A DNA stretch of 24,130 bases from a virus. The stretch is taken from positions 1 through 24,130 of the IMG/VR virus record IMGVR_UViG_3300043446_001134, one strand, 5' to 3'. This document shows positions 1 to 8,419 of the stretch, piece after piece (within the stretch, counting starts at the first letter, position 1; every line of letters starts with the position of its first letter). The translations under genes were made by a program, and so were the position numbers. The notes under the pieces are model-generated. The model worked only from the letters and a program-made list of their open reading frames with translations. It did not search any database and was not told the DNA's origin.

Positions 1-1722
1 CTTGTAGGGCACCAGTTCGGCCACGGTGTTGAAGTTGCCCAGAGTGCGGAATCGCCGCATCGTGTCCATCCATGATGCCGGATCAGCGATGGCAGATCGC
101 GCAGCCACTCCCGTGTCAAACTCGGCTTCCTGTTCGACCCACATCGGATCAATTGGTCCATCCACGAATGAAAAGATCAAAGCATTCGATGATCGCTCCC
201 ACAGCCAGCACCCTCCGCATCGCTTTGCGAAGAAGTCAAGAGCCTGCCCAATGGTCATCCCGGCGAAGTCAAGGTTGATGATGTCGCCATCATCAAGCAG
301 CGGCATCATCACATCGCTAGTCGAGCCCGCAAGGGATGCTTCAAGCAGCGTGGTGTCGAGGTAGACCGTTTCGCCCACGATGGCTTCAAGACAGTTCGCA
401 AACACTTGCAGAAGGTCATAGATGCCGAAAGGACGCTGAATGTAGGTCGGCGCCGTGGCAATGATGCTTTCGATCTTGGCGGTGCCGTTCAGAGTCGGCG
501 ACCTGTCAGCCTTTGGCGGATCAGGCAGCATCGAGATGGCGCGACGGCAGACCACCGTCTCTCGCACAGTACTAGCCTCAAACTGGATCGGGACATCGGC
601 CAGCATATTGAACGCCGATTGGGTGTACCCACCGAACACGCCCTCGAAGTCCGCGCCATCGGACTGGATCTTGCCGTCTGCCGTCGAATAGCCCGCCAGA
701 TTGCGATAGCCCACCGCGGGATCGAAGTTCATGCCAAGACGCCAGCGGCTATCGACCAGTTCCGCTACATACAGCGAGTCCTCCACGGGATCCGGGCTCG
801 GCCGTCCGGCATGGCCATCCATGACGGCGCGATATGGGTTCGCGGCCGACTGACGCAACTCACGCAGGCTCCGCACGCTCAAGTTCGACCAATGCAGGAA
901 CCGCGCAGGCCCATCGAATCCCAGAGGGGTAGTCCCGTTGAAATCGAGATCTGGCTGCGTCGGCGGATCGCCGGACGAGCCGCTGGGATCGCTAGGAGGC
1001 TCTGCGCTGGGGCCCGAGCCCGAGGGCATCGACGCCATCGACTGAACCTTGGAACGCAGCGTCGAGGCTCGTAGGGCCGCAGAGCCGCGCACTCGCGTTC
1101 GATCCTGACTAGACAGCACCGCTCCCGGTTTCGCCAACAGCCCGGCGTCGGTGTTATCGTGACTGGTGGGCTCCAGCACCGTGTCGGGCTGAGCGGTCCA
1201 CGCGCTAGGCACATCGACGGCCTGCAACTGCTGGCCGTTCAGCATCCCAACCCGACCGAAGGGACCGTTTGCGGGACCCGTGAGCGACAGCGGATCCATC
1301 GGAGTGATCACGCTTCCGGGCACATAACTCGGAAACACGACGGGCGCAGACAAGCGGCCCTTCAAGATGTTTTGAAAGGCTGCGCCCTCGACTGCTTGAT
1401 AGTCCGGCGTCTGCGAAATGCCTGCCGTTGGTTCGGCGAGCACCAGATCGTAGAGGAGCGTCACGCCTGCTTGATTCGGCTGCGTGGAGGAATCGCTGTA
1501 CAGCGATCCCTTGGCATTGTGCCGCATCAGCACGCGGATCACGGCGTAGTTCTCCGCACCCACCAGCGGAGTCTCAGCGCAGTTGATCGTGTCTGGATCG
1601 TAGCCGTTCATCCGAAGCATCTCGTCGATCTTCGGAGTGCGCCGAAGAATGTCGATGAACTGCGACGAGCCCGAGTCGCGCTTCTTCAGATAGCCATAGA
1701 CGCCGATTCCAAGTGCTGGCAT
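1..1722 (-). CDS. Large tail/baseplate-region protein, 3' end outside window (partial)
   Basis: The frame reads without a stop from ATG at 1722 to the window edge, giving 574 codons. The codon at 1735-1737 is an in-frame TGA, so 1722 is the only nearby start; the Shine-Dalgarno sequence is weak. The gene follows the 616-aa structural gene after 19 bases, so the two are probably co-transcribed. A low-complexity Pro/Ser/Gly linker lies near residues 230-265 and splits the protein into two lobes. Near the window edge (about 190-290) is a stretch reading FAGMTIGQALDFFAKRCGGC, which resembles the short STN/secretin N-terminal fold and carries a CxxC pair. No family is recognised with confidence. 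Its place after the tape-measure-like gene suggests a tail-tip, hub or baseplate role, which is inference only. Confidence 0.8.
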   Translation of the reverse strand, partial: MPALGIGVYGYLKKRDSGSSQFIDILRRTPKIDEMLRMNGYDPDTINCAETPLVGAENYAVIRVLMRHNAKGSLYSDSSTQPNQAGVTLLYDLVLAEPTAGISQTPDYQAVEGAAFQNILKGRLSAPVVFPSYVPGSVITPMDPLSLTGPANGPFGRVGMLNGQQLQAVDVPSAWTAQPDTVLEPTSHDNTDAGLLAKPGAVLSSQDRTRVRGSAALRASTLRSKVQSMASMPSGSGPSAEPPSDPSGSSGDPPTQPDLDFNGTTPLGFDGPARFLHWSNLSVRSLRELRQSAANPYRAVMDGHAGRPSPDPVEDSLYVAELVDSRWRLGMNFDPAVGYRNLAGYSTADGKIQSDGADFEGVFGGYTQSAFNMLADVPIQFEASTVRETVVCRRAISMLPDPPKADRSPTLNGTAKIESIIATAPTYIQRPFGIYDLLQVFANCLEAIVGETVYLDTTLLEASLAGSTSDVMMPLLDDGDIINLDFAGMTIGQALDFFAKRCGGCWLWERSSNALIFSFVDGPIDPMWVEQEAEFDTGVAARSAIADPASWMDTMRRFRTLGNFNTVAELVPYK

Positions 1723-1741
1723 GGCGTCAGCATATCACCCA

Positions 1742-3592
1742 TCAGGGCATCGGCGACATACCACCACCGCCGCTTCCACCGTTGAGCATCATGCCACTAG
1801 CGAAGCCCTGATTCTGGGCCGATCCGTTCACATTCGCTCGCAGATCGACGGACGCGAAGCCCGTGATGGGGTTGCGAGCAGAGTAGGAGCCGTTCGGGAA
1901 GTAGTTCACGATGCGCGTGGTTCGGCGATCATCAGGACCCTGCGCCGTACCAACCCATGCGTTCGTACTCATCGAGACATTCACTCGCAGCGTGCGGACG
2001 GCGTGAATGGCAAAGATCGGGTTTCCGCTGGCGTCCGGCGCGGCGTCATTGGTCGTGACATCCAGCCCGATCACCACATACTGATCATCCAGATACGGCC
2101 ACGGAATGGCCATCGACGGCGAGCGCGTCACCATGTCCACGGTCTGAACCACTACCGCCTGCGGAACCGCAAACTGGAAACCGCTCTGCACATCGCCTCC
2201 CATGGTGTCCATTAGGTCGATGTTGCTCATCACCTTCATCGACTGGTTCGCCTTGAAGTGCAGCAGATCCTTGGCCTGCTCTTGCATAAGCGAATCAGTA
2301 CCCTGCGACGGCTTGAAGGGAGTCGTATCAAATTGCCCTTCCGGGGCAATGTTGCCTCCCTGCGTTACTACGGTTCCAGTCTCACTTGCGGTGATCGCTT
2401 GCCATGTTCCGCCGAGTACGCACGAATCGTAGTTTTTGACTTGGGAAAACTGCGCTTTTGGGGAGTCCTGTCCGATGTCTCCATATGGGGTGACAGCGGA
2501 ACCGCCCCATAGACTAGCAGGGCGACTGAAGATGTACTTGTAGAGCCATTCATCCGTCGAGCCCAAATTGGGATCGCCAACCTGCGTCGCCGCTGGCATA
2601 CCCATTGCCACCACTTCAAACACGACAGCATTCCGCTTGAACAGACTGGGCTCAGTAATCTTGATCGACTGCACGAAGTCCTGTCGTGCTCCAGTGAAGC
2701 GAATGCGAGTGAGCGCGATGTTTACGCAGTTGACATAGATGTCCCTTTTCGACATCGTAGGACGCCCGACCAACTCCACGCGGAACCTCTTGGTTCCCAT
2801 GATGTTGCTTTCGCCGCCAGTTGGAAGAGAGCGTTCGTATTCAAACGATCCATCTCCGCTAAGTATGTCCAGCGGCAGCGGGTTGACCAACTGAGTGTCC
2901 TCAATGTCAAACACCAGCGTCTGTTGGTCCGGCTGAACATAGAACTCCTGCTTTGTTCTCTGGAAGCCGACGACCGGAAATCCAGCCACCACACCGCGCC
3001 AGAAGTCGATTTCGCCGGACACAGCCGAAGCGGCATAGTTGCCCACTACCGTAATTGGATGGGTTGTCAGCGGCGCTCGATTTGCGCTTTCGGTTGGCAC
3101 ACTAAATCCAGAACACGCCGCGCTGAGTCTCAGGAAACCCCGGCGCTGCACTCGCAGCAAGCCTTCCTCATTGATGCTATGCGTCTGCACCATCTCGCAA
3201 CGCTGGACGGCTTGTTCTCCGCACTCGAACCAGTTGAAGGTGAATCCGATCACGAACGCCTGTGGATTCGATCCGGTGATTTCGGTCACATTGACCGCGG
3301 GCATCGGGCCATTCTTCGCATCCTTGGAATCCGCTCCATCCCATCCGTCCGCAAGCGTGATGGCGGACTGCCCCTCAAATTGGATCGTAAGCCGCTTTCG
3401 TGGCTTGTTCAGATCATTCTTGATTGATGCAATCGTGGTGACGGGATTGCTGGTGAAGATGACACCCGTGCCCTCCATCGTGTGCTTCCGACCAGTCCGC
3501 ACGAATGACTCGCCCTCGAACTCATTCTCGACATTGAGTCGCGCGATCTTGCAGTTGCTGATCGAGACGCCGTTGTATGTGATCGTCGCCAT
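1742..3592 (-). CDS. Virion structural protein, probable distal tail/baseplate component
   Basis: 616 aa from an ATG preceded by a good Shine-Dalgarno (AGGAG, about 6-7 nt upstream). The N-terminus (MATITYNGVSISNCKIARLN) looks like the beta-rich opening of distal-tail or minor-tail proteins. The body is beta-rich and mostly lacks long charged helices, and the last 20 or so residues are Gly/Ser/Met-rich, a flexible tail. No catalytic motif is visible. It sits directly downstream of the tape-measure-like gene, where long-tailed phages usually carry tail-tip genes. The specific family is not recognised; the structural role is inferred from position and composition. It could be a distal tail protein, a hub or a fibre-anchoring protein. 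Confidence 0.8.
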   Translation of the reverse strand: MATITYNGVSISNCKIARLNVENEFEGESFVRTGRKHTMEGTGVIFTSNPVTTIASIKNDLNKPRKRLTIQFEGQSAITLADGWDGADSKDAKNGPMPAVNVTEITGSNPQAFVIGFTFNWFECGEQAVQRCEMVQTHSINEEGLLRVQRRGFLRLSAACSGFSVPTESANRAPLTTHPITVVGNYAASAVSGEIDFWRGVVAGFPVVGFQRTKQEFYVQPDQQTLVFDIEDTQLVNPLPLDILSGDGSFEYERSLPTGGESNIMGTKRFRVELVGRPTMSKRDIYVNCVNIALTRIRFTGARQDFVQSIKITEPSLFKRNAVVFEVVAMGMPAATQVGDPNLGSTDEWLYKYIFSRPASLWGGSAVTPYGDIGQDSPKAQFSQVKNYDSCVLGGTWQAITASETGTVVTQGGNIAPEGQFDTTPFKPSQGTDSLMQEQAKDLLHFKANQSMKVMSNIDLMDTMGGDVQSGFQFAVPQAVVVQTVDMVTRSPSMAIPWPYLDDQYVVIGLDVTTNDAAPDASGNPIFAIHAVRTLRVNVSMSTNAWVGTAQGPDDRRTTRIVNYFPNGSYSARNPITGFASVDLRANVNGSAQNQGFASGMMLNGGSGGGGMSPMP

Positions 3593-3616
3593 CTGTCGCT
3601 CCTGTTGCTCGCGCGG

Positions 3617-4543
3617 TCATTTCCAAAAGTCTTGCCCGCCCGGCTGGCCTTGTCGGTAGTACGGGTTAGAGCCTTGTGCGATCAAGCGCAGTTCATTCAC
3701 GATCCAGTCGGCGCCACGGAACTCTTCCTTCTTGCGGGTGTTGCTGTTGATCTGCTCCAGTTCCACCAGCACGCGCGTCAATTCATCCTGTAGTTTCTTA
3801 AACCCTTCGTATGCCGAAGACAACCAATCGACAACGCCCGCGCTTTTCTCACCAAGGCCTCCTTGCAGTTTCAGCCATTGACCCAATATGGTTGTCAAAG
3901 GATTTTGCGGCCCAACCGAGAGTAAGGCTCCAAACTGAGACATCAGTTGTGAAACCTGCAAATGTTCCCTGCCATAATCAACTGCCGCTTTTGTACTGTT
4001 CACCAAAAACTGCGTGATGGTCAGCGTGGCATCAACAACAGCATGAAACAACATTCGAATCAAAGGTGACAATGCCAGCACGGCTTGAAGAAGCGCGCCA
4101 GTCATAAATGTAAGCATCGCCTGAAAGTACATTTTCCATGGATTCAACAGTAGCATGAGTTCGCGATACCACTTCAACACCATGGCATACATGGGGCCGA
4201 GGATCTGCGCGGACTGGAACTGCTGCTGCACCGCGAGCAGGCGGTTGTTCGCAACTTCCACGATGGCGGTTGCAGACCACTTGCTAGCGTCTGTGATGCT
4301 CTGAACGCCGCTTTCGATCTTGTCCGCGACCCAGCGGATTCCGTTGATGATCGCCCGGATGCCCTCGATGATGCCAGCGACCACAGGCTGGATCTTCGTG
4401 ACGAGGCCGGATACCAACTTGCCATCGACCAGTCCCGCAAAGCCGACAGCGCCGACGCCTGCGCCCGCGGCCTTGGTCGGATCGGGACCGCCGCCGGATG
4501 GGCTGCCAATCGAAAGCCGGATTGTTCCTAGGTCTTCAGCCAT
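3617..4543 (-). CDS. Tape-measure-like tail protein (short)
   Basis: 308 aa, ATG start overlapping the upstream stop by 8 bases. A Gly/Ala-rich N-terminus is followed by long amphipathic and hydrophobic helices between about residues 35 and 215, then a charged coiled-coil (about 235-275) and a basic C-terminus. This helical, partly membrane-compatible composition, together with the position after the tail chaperones, fits a tape measure protein. Tape measures are usually much longer. At about 0.15 nm per residue this one would specify a tail near 45 nm, so a short tail is expected if the call is right. The middle of the gene (about 3960-4080) is near 45% GC against roughly 60% at its start, so it may be mosaic. 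An alternative is a pore-forming or baseplate membrane-contact protein. Confidence 0.7.
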   Translation of the reverse strand: MAEDLGTIRLSIGSPSGGGPDPTKAAGAGVGAVGFAGLVDGKLVSGLVTKIQPVVAGIIEGIRAIINGIRWVADKIESGVQSITDASKWSATAIVEVANNRLLAVQQQFQSAQILGPMYAMVLKWYRELMLLLNPWKMYFQAMLTFMTGALLQAVLALSPLIRMLFHAVVDATLTITQFLVNSTKAAVDYGREHLQVSQLMSQFGALLSVGPQNPLTTILGQWLKLQGGLGEKSAGVVDWLSSAYEGFKKLQDELTRVLVELEQINSNTRKKEEFRGADWIVNELRLIAQGSNPYYRQGQPGGQDFWK

Positions 4544-5033
4544 CTGCGAACAGGCGGATCATCGTGCGGAAATACGCCGATGCGCTTGTCAGTCCCTCCA
4601 CATCATTGTTTTCCCCGCGCTCCAGCCTCATGAACACCTGCACCTCGCTGGCGTCGTTCACCTTGTAGCCGATCAGTCGATCCGCAACGGCCGTCGCCAG
4701 CGTGAATGCGCCTCGCGCAACGGCGCCGCTTGGCGTGGGGCCAAGCCCCAGCATCGCTTGGTCGCTGCTCTTTCCGAAGTCTTGTTCAACCTTGACGATG
4801 GCATGGACGCGATATTCCAGCACCATGACATTCATGGCCGACTGCTCGCCAATCGAAACAAGGCTTACGGGTTCGATCTGGAGCGCCGGAACCGCCGTGT
4901 TTTGAAATCGCAGGGCATCGACCACGAAGATGTTGTTGCGAGCCGTCGCATCATTCGCGTGCAGCAGATGCGCCAGCCTGTTCTTCAGCGACCCAAAGAA
5001 AGCGTTCAGGTTGGTCGTGGCGGAAATAGTCAC
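4536..5033 (-). CDS. Tail-region protein of unknown family
   Basis: 165 aa from GTG at 5033, which overlaps the upstream stop as GTGA; the open frame upstream of this codon is Arg/His-rich shadow sequence, so I do not extend it. No clear Shine-Dalgarno is seen, and translation is probably coupled to the upstream gene. The protein is soluble, alternates beta strands and helices, and has no signal peptide, TM segment or catalytic motif. It lies between a large structural protein and the tape-measure-like protein. A tail terminator or tail-completion role is possible but unsupported by any motif. Confidence 0.72.
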   Translation of the reverse strand: MTISATTNLNAFFGSLKNRLAHLLHANDATARNNIFVVDALRFQNTAVPALQIEPVSLVSIGEQSAMNVMVLEYRVHAIVKVEQDFGKSSDQAMLGLGPTPSGAVARGAFTLATAVADRLIGYKVNDASEVQVFMRLERGENNDVEGLTSASAYFRTMIRLFADG

Positions 5034-6301
5034 GGGATAACGCTGTTGTCGATGGTGTTGGCGCCAGCCGTTGATGTCGGCAGTTCGATCCCATTGGCGA
5101 ACGGTGCAAAGAACCGCTCGGTGTAGTTCAGCACATTGCTGGCGTAGTCGTTGCTCACGGTGACGGTCAGATAGTCGCCGATGCGCCAGTCCGTGCTTCC
5201 GGCGATGATCTGCACAAACTGGCCGTTCACGCCCATCTGTGTGGGTGCAAACACGAAGGCGCCGTCCAAGGCGATCTGGACGCTTGGGCTGGTGGGTTCG
5301 CCCCATGTCACCGTGTAGGCCGCCGACTCCTTAGGCGCCAGCCAATCGTGCTGGAATGACGCCGTGAACCGCTGCCACGAAGTGGTCAGGCTGGCCGCCG
5401 AGATTGTGAGCGTGGCATACGACGAGCCGGAAGTGGTCTCAAGTTTGACCTCGATGTCCGTCGTGACCGTGCCGCTGATCTTCTTCGCATAGATGCCAAA
5501 GACGAGCCGCTTGCCGGGCCCCAGTACCACATTCGGCAATTCTTGCGTCAGGCTATCTACTGCGGTGTTGCTGGTCATCTTCAGCGCGCTGGGAGAACGG
5601 TAAGCGCCGCTTGTCAGTTGGCTAATGGTGCCAGAGTACGTCCAGTCATCCGGCGCTCCCGCCGTCCAGTTGTCAAAGGTGCCATTCACCAGCAGGTTTG
5701 GTGTTGCGGTGTAGTCGCTGCTCAACATCGTCGTGTTCAAGCCAGTGCCGCCCGGCCATCGGTAATCGCCCAGCGCGTTGTACGCCGCCGAGGAGGTCAT
5801 GGAAAACACCTCTGCTCCCGCCTGCGCTCCCGTGGTGGTATCGCTGATGCAGGTGAAGTACAGCGTTTCGCTTCGGCTCATCTGCGAAGGAATGCCGTGC
5901 AGCAGAACCGTACCGTTGCCGACATTGCTTCCACCAGCCGTGACCGATCCCTGCGTGATCGTGTTCTTTAGCAGGTACTTGCCGCTTGCCCGCATCTGGC
6001 GATTGAGTTCCCGCATGGCAGCCAGCGGTTCCTTGATGATGCTGGGGTTGTCCGCGTTGATCATCTCCGTCAGCGTCTTGCGAGCGCCGGACTGCGCGTT
6101 CGTGATCGTGGCATCGGTCGAGTTGTAGATGCTCAAGAACTGGTTCAGGACGGGCGTGTACATGAAGCGCGTGGCGCTGGTGTACTGACCGTCGAGGTTC
6201 GTGGCTCGCGTCAGGATCGCAGAGCGCGCATCAATCTGCGCCTTCGCGATTCCGAAATGCCCGCCCAAGCGGTTGTAGAGATCGGTCAGAGATACGGTCA
6301 T
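5030..6301 (-). CDS. Virion structural protein with carbohydrate-binding-like jelly-roll domain
   Basis: 423 aa, ATG overlapping the upstream stop as ATGA. Residues about 1-190 are mixed helix and strand and unfamiliar. From about residue 203 the sequence NLLVNGTFDNWTAGAPDDW opens a domain typical of galactose-binding-like or carbohydrate-binding jelly rolls, running to about residue 350 and ending in an aromatic-containing strand set. The C-terminus (about 350-423) is again beta-rich. Such domains occur in phage tail and capsid accessory proteins and may contact surface glycans. It lies directly after the tail chaperone genes, so it is probably part of the tail. The glycan-binding role is inferred from fold resemblance only. 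Confidence 0.75.
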   Translation of the reverse strand: MTVSLTDLYNRLGGHFGIAKAQIDARSAILTRATNLDGQYTSATRFMYTPVLNQFLSIYNSTDATITNAQSGARKTLTEMINADNPSIIKEPLAAMRELNRQMRASGKYLLKNTITQGSVTAGGSNVGNGTVLLHGIPSQMSRSETLYFTCISDTTTGAQAGAEVFSMTSSAAYNALGDYRWPGGTGLNTTMLSSDYTATPNLLVNGTFDNWTAGAPDDWTYSGTISQLTSGAYRSPSALKMTSNTAVDSLTQELPNVVLGPGKRLVFGIYAKKISGTVTTDIEVKLETTSGSSYATLTISAASLTTSWQRFTASFQHDWLAPKESAAYTVTWGEPTSPSVQIALDGAFVFAPTQMGVNGQFVQIIAGSTDWRIGDYLTVTVSNDYASNVLNYTERFFAPFANGIELPTSTAGANTIDNSVIP

Positions 6302-6543
6302 CGGTACTTGCCTTGCAGTTTGAGTTCTTCAATGATGTCGGCGGCTTCCATGCTCTCGGCCGCCATCATGTCTCCAGCCAATGAGGCTTTCCATTCCGAT
6401 GTCGCACTCTTGTTCCCGAGGGCGATGCTGATCGCCGTGACCAACGGAACCGCCTTCCACGCCTGCGCCATCCGCAGGTTCATCATGCAACCTAGCGCAA
6501 CATCGGCAGGCATGGCATATGGGCTGACGCCGTAAGTAGCCAT
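6298..6543 (-). CDS. Tail assembly chaperone C-terminal extension (T-like), expressed by -1 frameshift
   Basis: 81 codons from an ATG at 6543, but the frame stays open upstream to the slippery heptamer at 6567-6573 and lies in the -1 frame of the preceding small gene. A -1 shift on GGGAAAA would give a product of about 171 aa: 82 residues of the upstream protein, then TTRAVSIF, then these 81 residues. No good Shine-Dalgarno precedes the internal ATG, so frameshifting is the more likely route of expression. In long-tailed phages the equivalent G-T fusion binds the tape measure and tail tube during assembly. The extension is rich in Ala and Met with an acidic helix (EAADIIEELKL) near its end. 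The next gene overlaps as ATGA. Confidence 0.75.
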   Translation of the reverse strand: MATYGVSPYAMPADVALGCMMNLRMAQAWKAVPLVTAISIALGNKSATSEWKASLAGDMMAAESMEAADIIEELKLQGKYR

Positions 6544-6573
6544 GAAGATGCTTACGGCGCGAGTGGTTTTCCC
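6528..6573 (-). promoter_or_regulatory. Programmed -1 ribosomal frameshift signal
   Basis: On the minus strand the heptamer GGGAAAA (6573-6567) sits in the zero frame as G GGA AAA, the X XXY YYZ arrangement. A 7-nt spacer follows, then a perfect 9-bp stem (CGCCGTAAG at 6559-6551 pairing with CTTACGGCG at 6536-6528) around a 14-nt loop. The stem contains the zero-frame TAA at 6554-6552. The -1 frame is open through the whole signal and into the 81-codon extension. All parts were read directly from the sequence. Confidence 0.85.
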
Positions 6574-6812
6574 AACTGCTGGAGCCTCATGCCAACGCGG
6601 ATGTAGATGGCGAACACTTCCGCATCGGACAAGTTCCCGAGCAGTTCGAGCGGACGCACGCAGCGGCGCATGACCTCCATGATCTGCGCGTTGCTCGGCT
6701 CTTGCGCGCCCAGCAAGGCAAACTCGGCCATCACGACGCTGCCGTCAATGTTCACCTTCTTGTCGTTGACCGTAACGGTGAAATCAAAGTTCTCAGTAGC
6801 GGGGATGTTCAT
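6552..6812 (-). CDS. Tail assembly chaperone (G-like)
   Basis: 86 aa from ATG at 6812. A TTG at 6818 overlapping the tail-tube stop as TTGA is an alternative start, two codons longer. The protein is small, acidic and helical after a short N-terminal beta hairpin, with no signal peptide. It lies directly after the tail-tube-like gene, has a slippery GGGAAAA four codons before its stop, and is followed by an open -1 frame. Together these are the hallmarks of the first tail assembly chaperone of long-tailed phages, lambda G being the type example. Sequence similarity within this class is low, so the call rests on position, size and the frameshift signal. Confidence 0.8.
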   Translation of the reverse strand: MNIPATENFDFTVTVNDKKVNIDGSVVMAEFALLGAQEPSNAQIMEVMRRCVRPLELLGNLSDAEVFAIYIRVGMRLQQLGKPLAP

Positions 6813-6814
6813 GT

Positions 6815-7321
6815 TCAAGACACCGTGTAGATGTTCTCGGCGGTGGTCGCGCTGTAGCGGATCACCTCAAATCGGAAGCCGACACGCGTCGGCTTGTTAC
6901 CGATGTCCTTGATGTTATGCGAAATGAGCCGACAGTAGTCGATTTGGTAATTGGGGCCGGAACCGTCCGAATCGACCTTGAGCGACACCCAGTTGGTGCT
7001 GGCGCGCATCCCTTGCCCGATGACCGGGAACTGCGGACCTGATCCGGCACCAGTCTGGCCAGAGCAGACGGCGATCATTGCCGAGACCACCGAGGGATCG
7101 TAACTGACCAGCGTGAAGTTCACGAACGCCGAGGCGCCGGTCTGGATCGCTTCCGCCGGGTTCGAGCCGAACTCGTTCGTGAAGATGTCCATGTACTTGT
7201 ACTCCATCTCCACATTGAACAGATCGTCGTTATCCGTTCGGCCGAGCAGATTGGTAGGGCTGCCACCACCAGCGCCGTAGTAGATCTGATGCGGACCCGT
7301 GACATTCAAAATGACTGCCAT
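6815..7321 (-). CDS. Major tail (tube) protein-like
   Basis: 168 aa from ATG at 7321, with Shine-Dalgarno AAGGAG about 7 nt upstream. The protein is beta-rich and soluble, with no catalytic motif. The N-terminus (MAVILNVTGPHQIYYGAGGG) and a C-terminal strand reading RVGFRFEVIRY fit a tail-tube fold. It precedes the tail chaperone pair and follows the tail-completion protein, the canonical position of the major tail protein. No sheath gene is found beside it, so a non-contractile tail is more likely. The family assignment is by context; the fold is inferred. Confidence 0.75.
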   Translation of the reverse strand: MAVILNVTGPHQIYYGAGGGSPTNLLGRTDNDDLFNVEMEYKYMDIFTNEFGSNPAEAIQTGASAFVNFTLVSYDPSVVSAMIAVCSGQTGAGSGPQFPVIGQGMRASTNWVSLKVDSDGSGPNYQIDYCRLISHNIKDIGNKPTRVGFRFEVIRYSATTAENIYTVS

Positions 7322-7342
7322 GCGTTGCTCCTTTCCTTCAGT

Positions 7343-7915
7343 CTAACGCGCCTTCATGGCCCGAGCGATAGCCCGCGCCACCATGCGCCGTGCCGTTGTA
7401 GGCCATTTGAACAGCGGTCGAGCCGGAACCGTGACGCCCCGGGCCACCAGTAAACCGTCGGGGTTGCTGGTGGCAAACGAGCGTCGAGAACTAGACTTGC
7501 CGCCTTCAGACATTGTTGCGCGCTGCTTCATGGCGCGACGGGTGAACGGGATCCAGTTTGGACCCGTGGTCCTGAACCCCTTCGATTGCAGCAGGGCGAT
7601 CATGGAACCCTGCAAGACCAGCGCCGCGCCATCGGACAAGGGCTTCGTGACGCCCTTCAGGCTGTTGAACAGGTTGCCCGTGTCATACAGAGGGGTGCCG
7701 CCTGCCCGATAGTGCGAAATCACCTTCTTGATCGTCTTGCCGCGCTTCTGCTCAGTTACCTCGATTTGGGCTTGATTTGCCCACAGATCCGCGTATCCAC
7801 CAATATCGGATCCCCGGCTGGTGATGCGCTGCTTTGCAATGACGGACAGAATGTCCGCTACCCGCGTCGCTTGCAGCCGCCGGATCAAGAGCATCCGCAG
7901 TTCGCGGTTGTCCAT
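7343..7915 (-). CDS. Tail completion / virion morphogenesis protein (gpG/HK97 gp10-like)
   Basis: 190 aa, ATG overlapping the upstream stop as TGATG. It is very basic, especially at the C-terminus. Residues about 73-92 read GGTPLYDTGNLFNSLKG and residues about 163-172 read PARPLFKWP. These two blocks, about 80 residues apart, are typical of Mu gpG-like virion morphogenesis and HK97 gp10-like tail completion proteins, which close the head-proximal end of the tail or the neck. It sits between the DUF1320-like connector and the tail-tube gene, matching that role. Confidence 0.8.
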   Translation of the reverse strand: MDNRELRMLLIRRLQATRVADILSVIAKQRITSRGSDIGGYADLWANQAQIEVTEQKRGKTIKKVISHYRAGGTPLYDTGNLFNSLKGVTKPLSDGAALVLQGSMIALLQSKGFRTTGPNWIPFTRRAMKQRATMSEGGKSSSRRSFATSNPDGLLVARGVTVPARPLFKWPTTARRMVARAIARAMKAR

Positions 7916-8406
7916 CAGTACACCCAGCCGCGGCGATTGGGATAGAAGGTTGAATCCGACACCATGGTCATGCTGCCGCGGATGCTGGGCTCAATAACGC
8001 TGACCGTGGCGGTTCCCGCTCCACGATTCGTATCCACGGCAAAGACGCGCTTTCCATCTCTCAGGTCCGTCAGTCCGGACTGTGCTCGGTTTGCCTTGGC
8101 CTTGATGCTTTCAGGCACATCGCCGCCTCGGCGCTCGAACAAGTAGCACAGCGCCAAATCCGCGACCAATCCGCGCAACATGGCGTTACCATCCGTCGCC
8201 AGCGCCTCAAGTTCGGTGATCGTGTAGGAATTGGACCGGGTGGCCGCGCTAGCCACCTCCTCGCCAGCCCGGAGCAGGCTTTCGGTGATGATGCTGGACG
8301 AGGACACCGTTCCGTCCGTGTTGGCATCAGACGCCAATTCGGCCAGCAGACGAGCGTCCGCGTAGAGCGTGAAATCGGAGTTGGAGAGAAGTTGAGCCAT
8401 CGCCAT
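7915..8406 (-). CDS. Head-tail connector, DUF1320 (Mu gp36-like)
   Basis: 163 aa. The first ATG at 8406 has GGAGG 8-9 nt upstream; a second in-frame ATG follows two codons later. The start of the protein (SDFTLYADARLLAELASD), an alpha-helical middle around LVADLALCYLFERRG (about 84-98) and the absence of long loops match DUF1320 head-tail connectors, which form a ring under the portal. It is the first gene after the major capsid gene and its terminator, as in Mu-like head modules. Confidence 0.8.
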   Translation of the reverse strand: MAMAQLLSNSDFTLYADARLLAELASDANTDGTVSSSSIITESLLRAGEEVASAATRSNSYTITELEALATDGNAMLRGLVADLALCYLFERRGGDVPESIKAKANRAQSGLTDLRDGKRVFAVDTNRGAGTATVSVIEPSIRGSMTMVSDSTFYPNRRGWVY

Positions 8407-8419
8407 GCGTCAGTCCTCC

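Noticed and set aside
406-1074. 222-codon plus-strand frame opposite the partial tail gene
   Set aside because: The minus-strand frame is longer, has better composition and fits the operon. The plus frame is Arg/His-rich shadow sequence.
3617-3660. C-terminal YYRQGQPGGQDFWK of the tape-measure-like protein as a fifth RPGQP-type peptide
   Set aside because: It shares only G-Q-P and a late Phe, and the DNA does not match the repeat, so it is probably coincidence.
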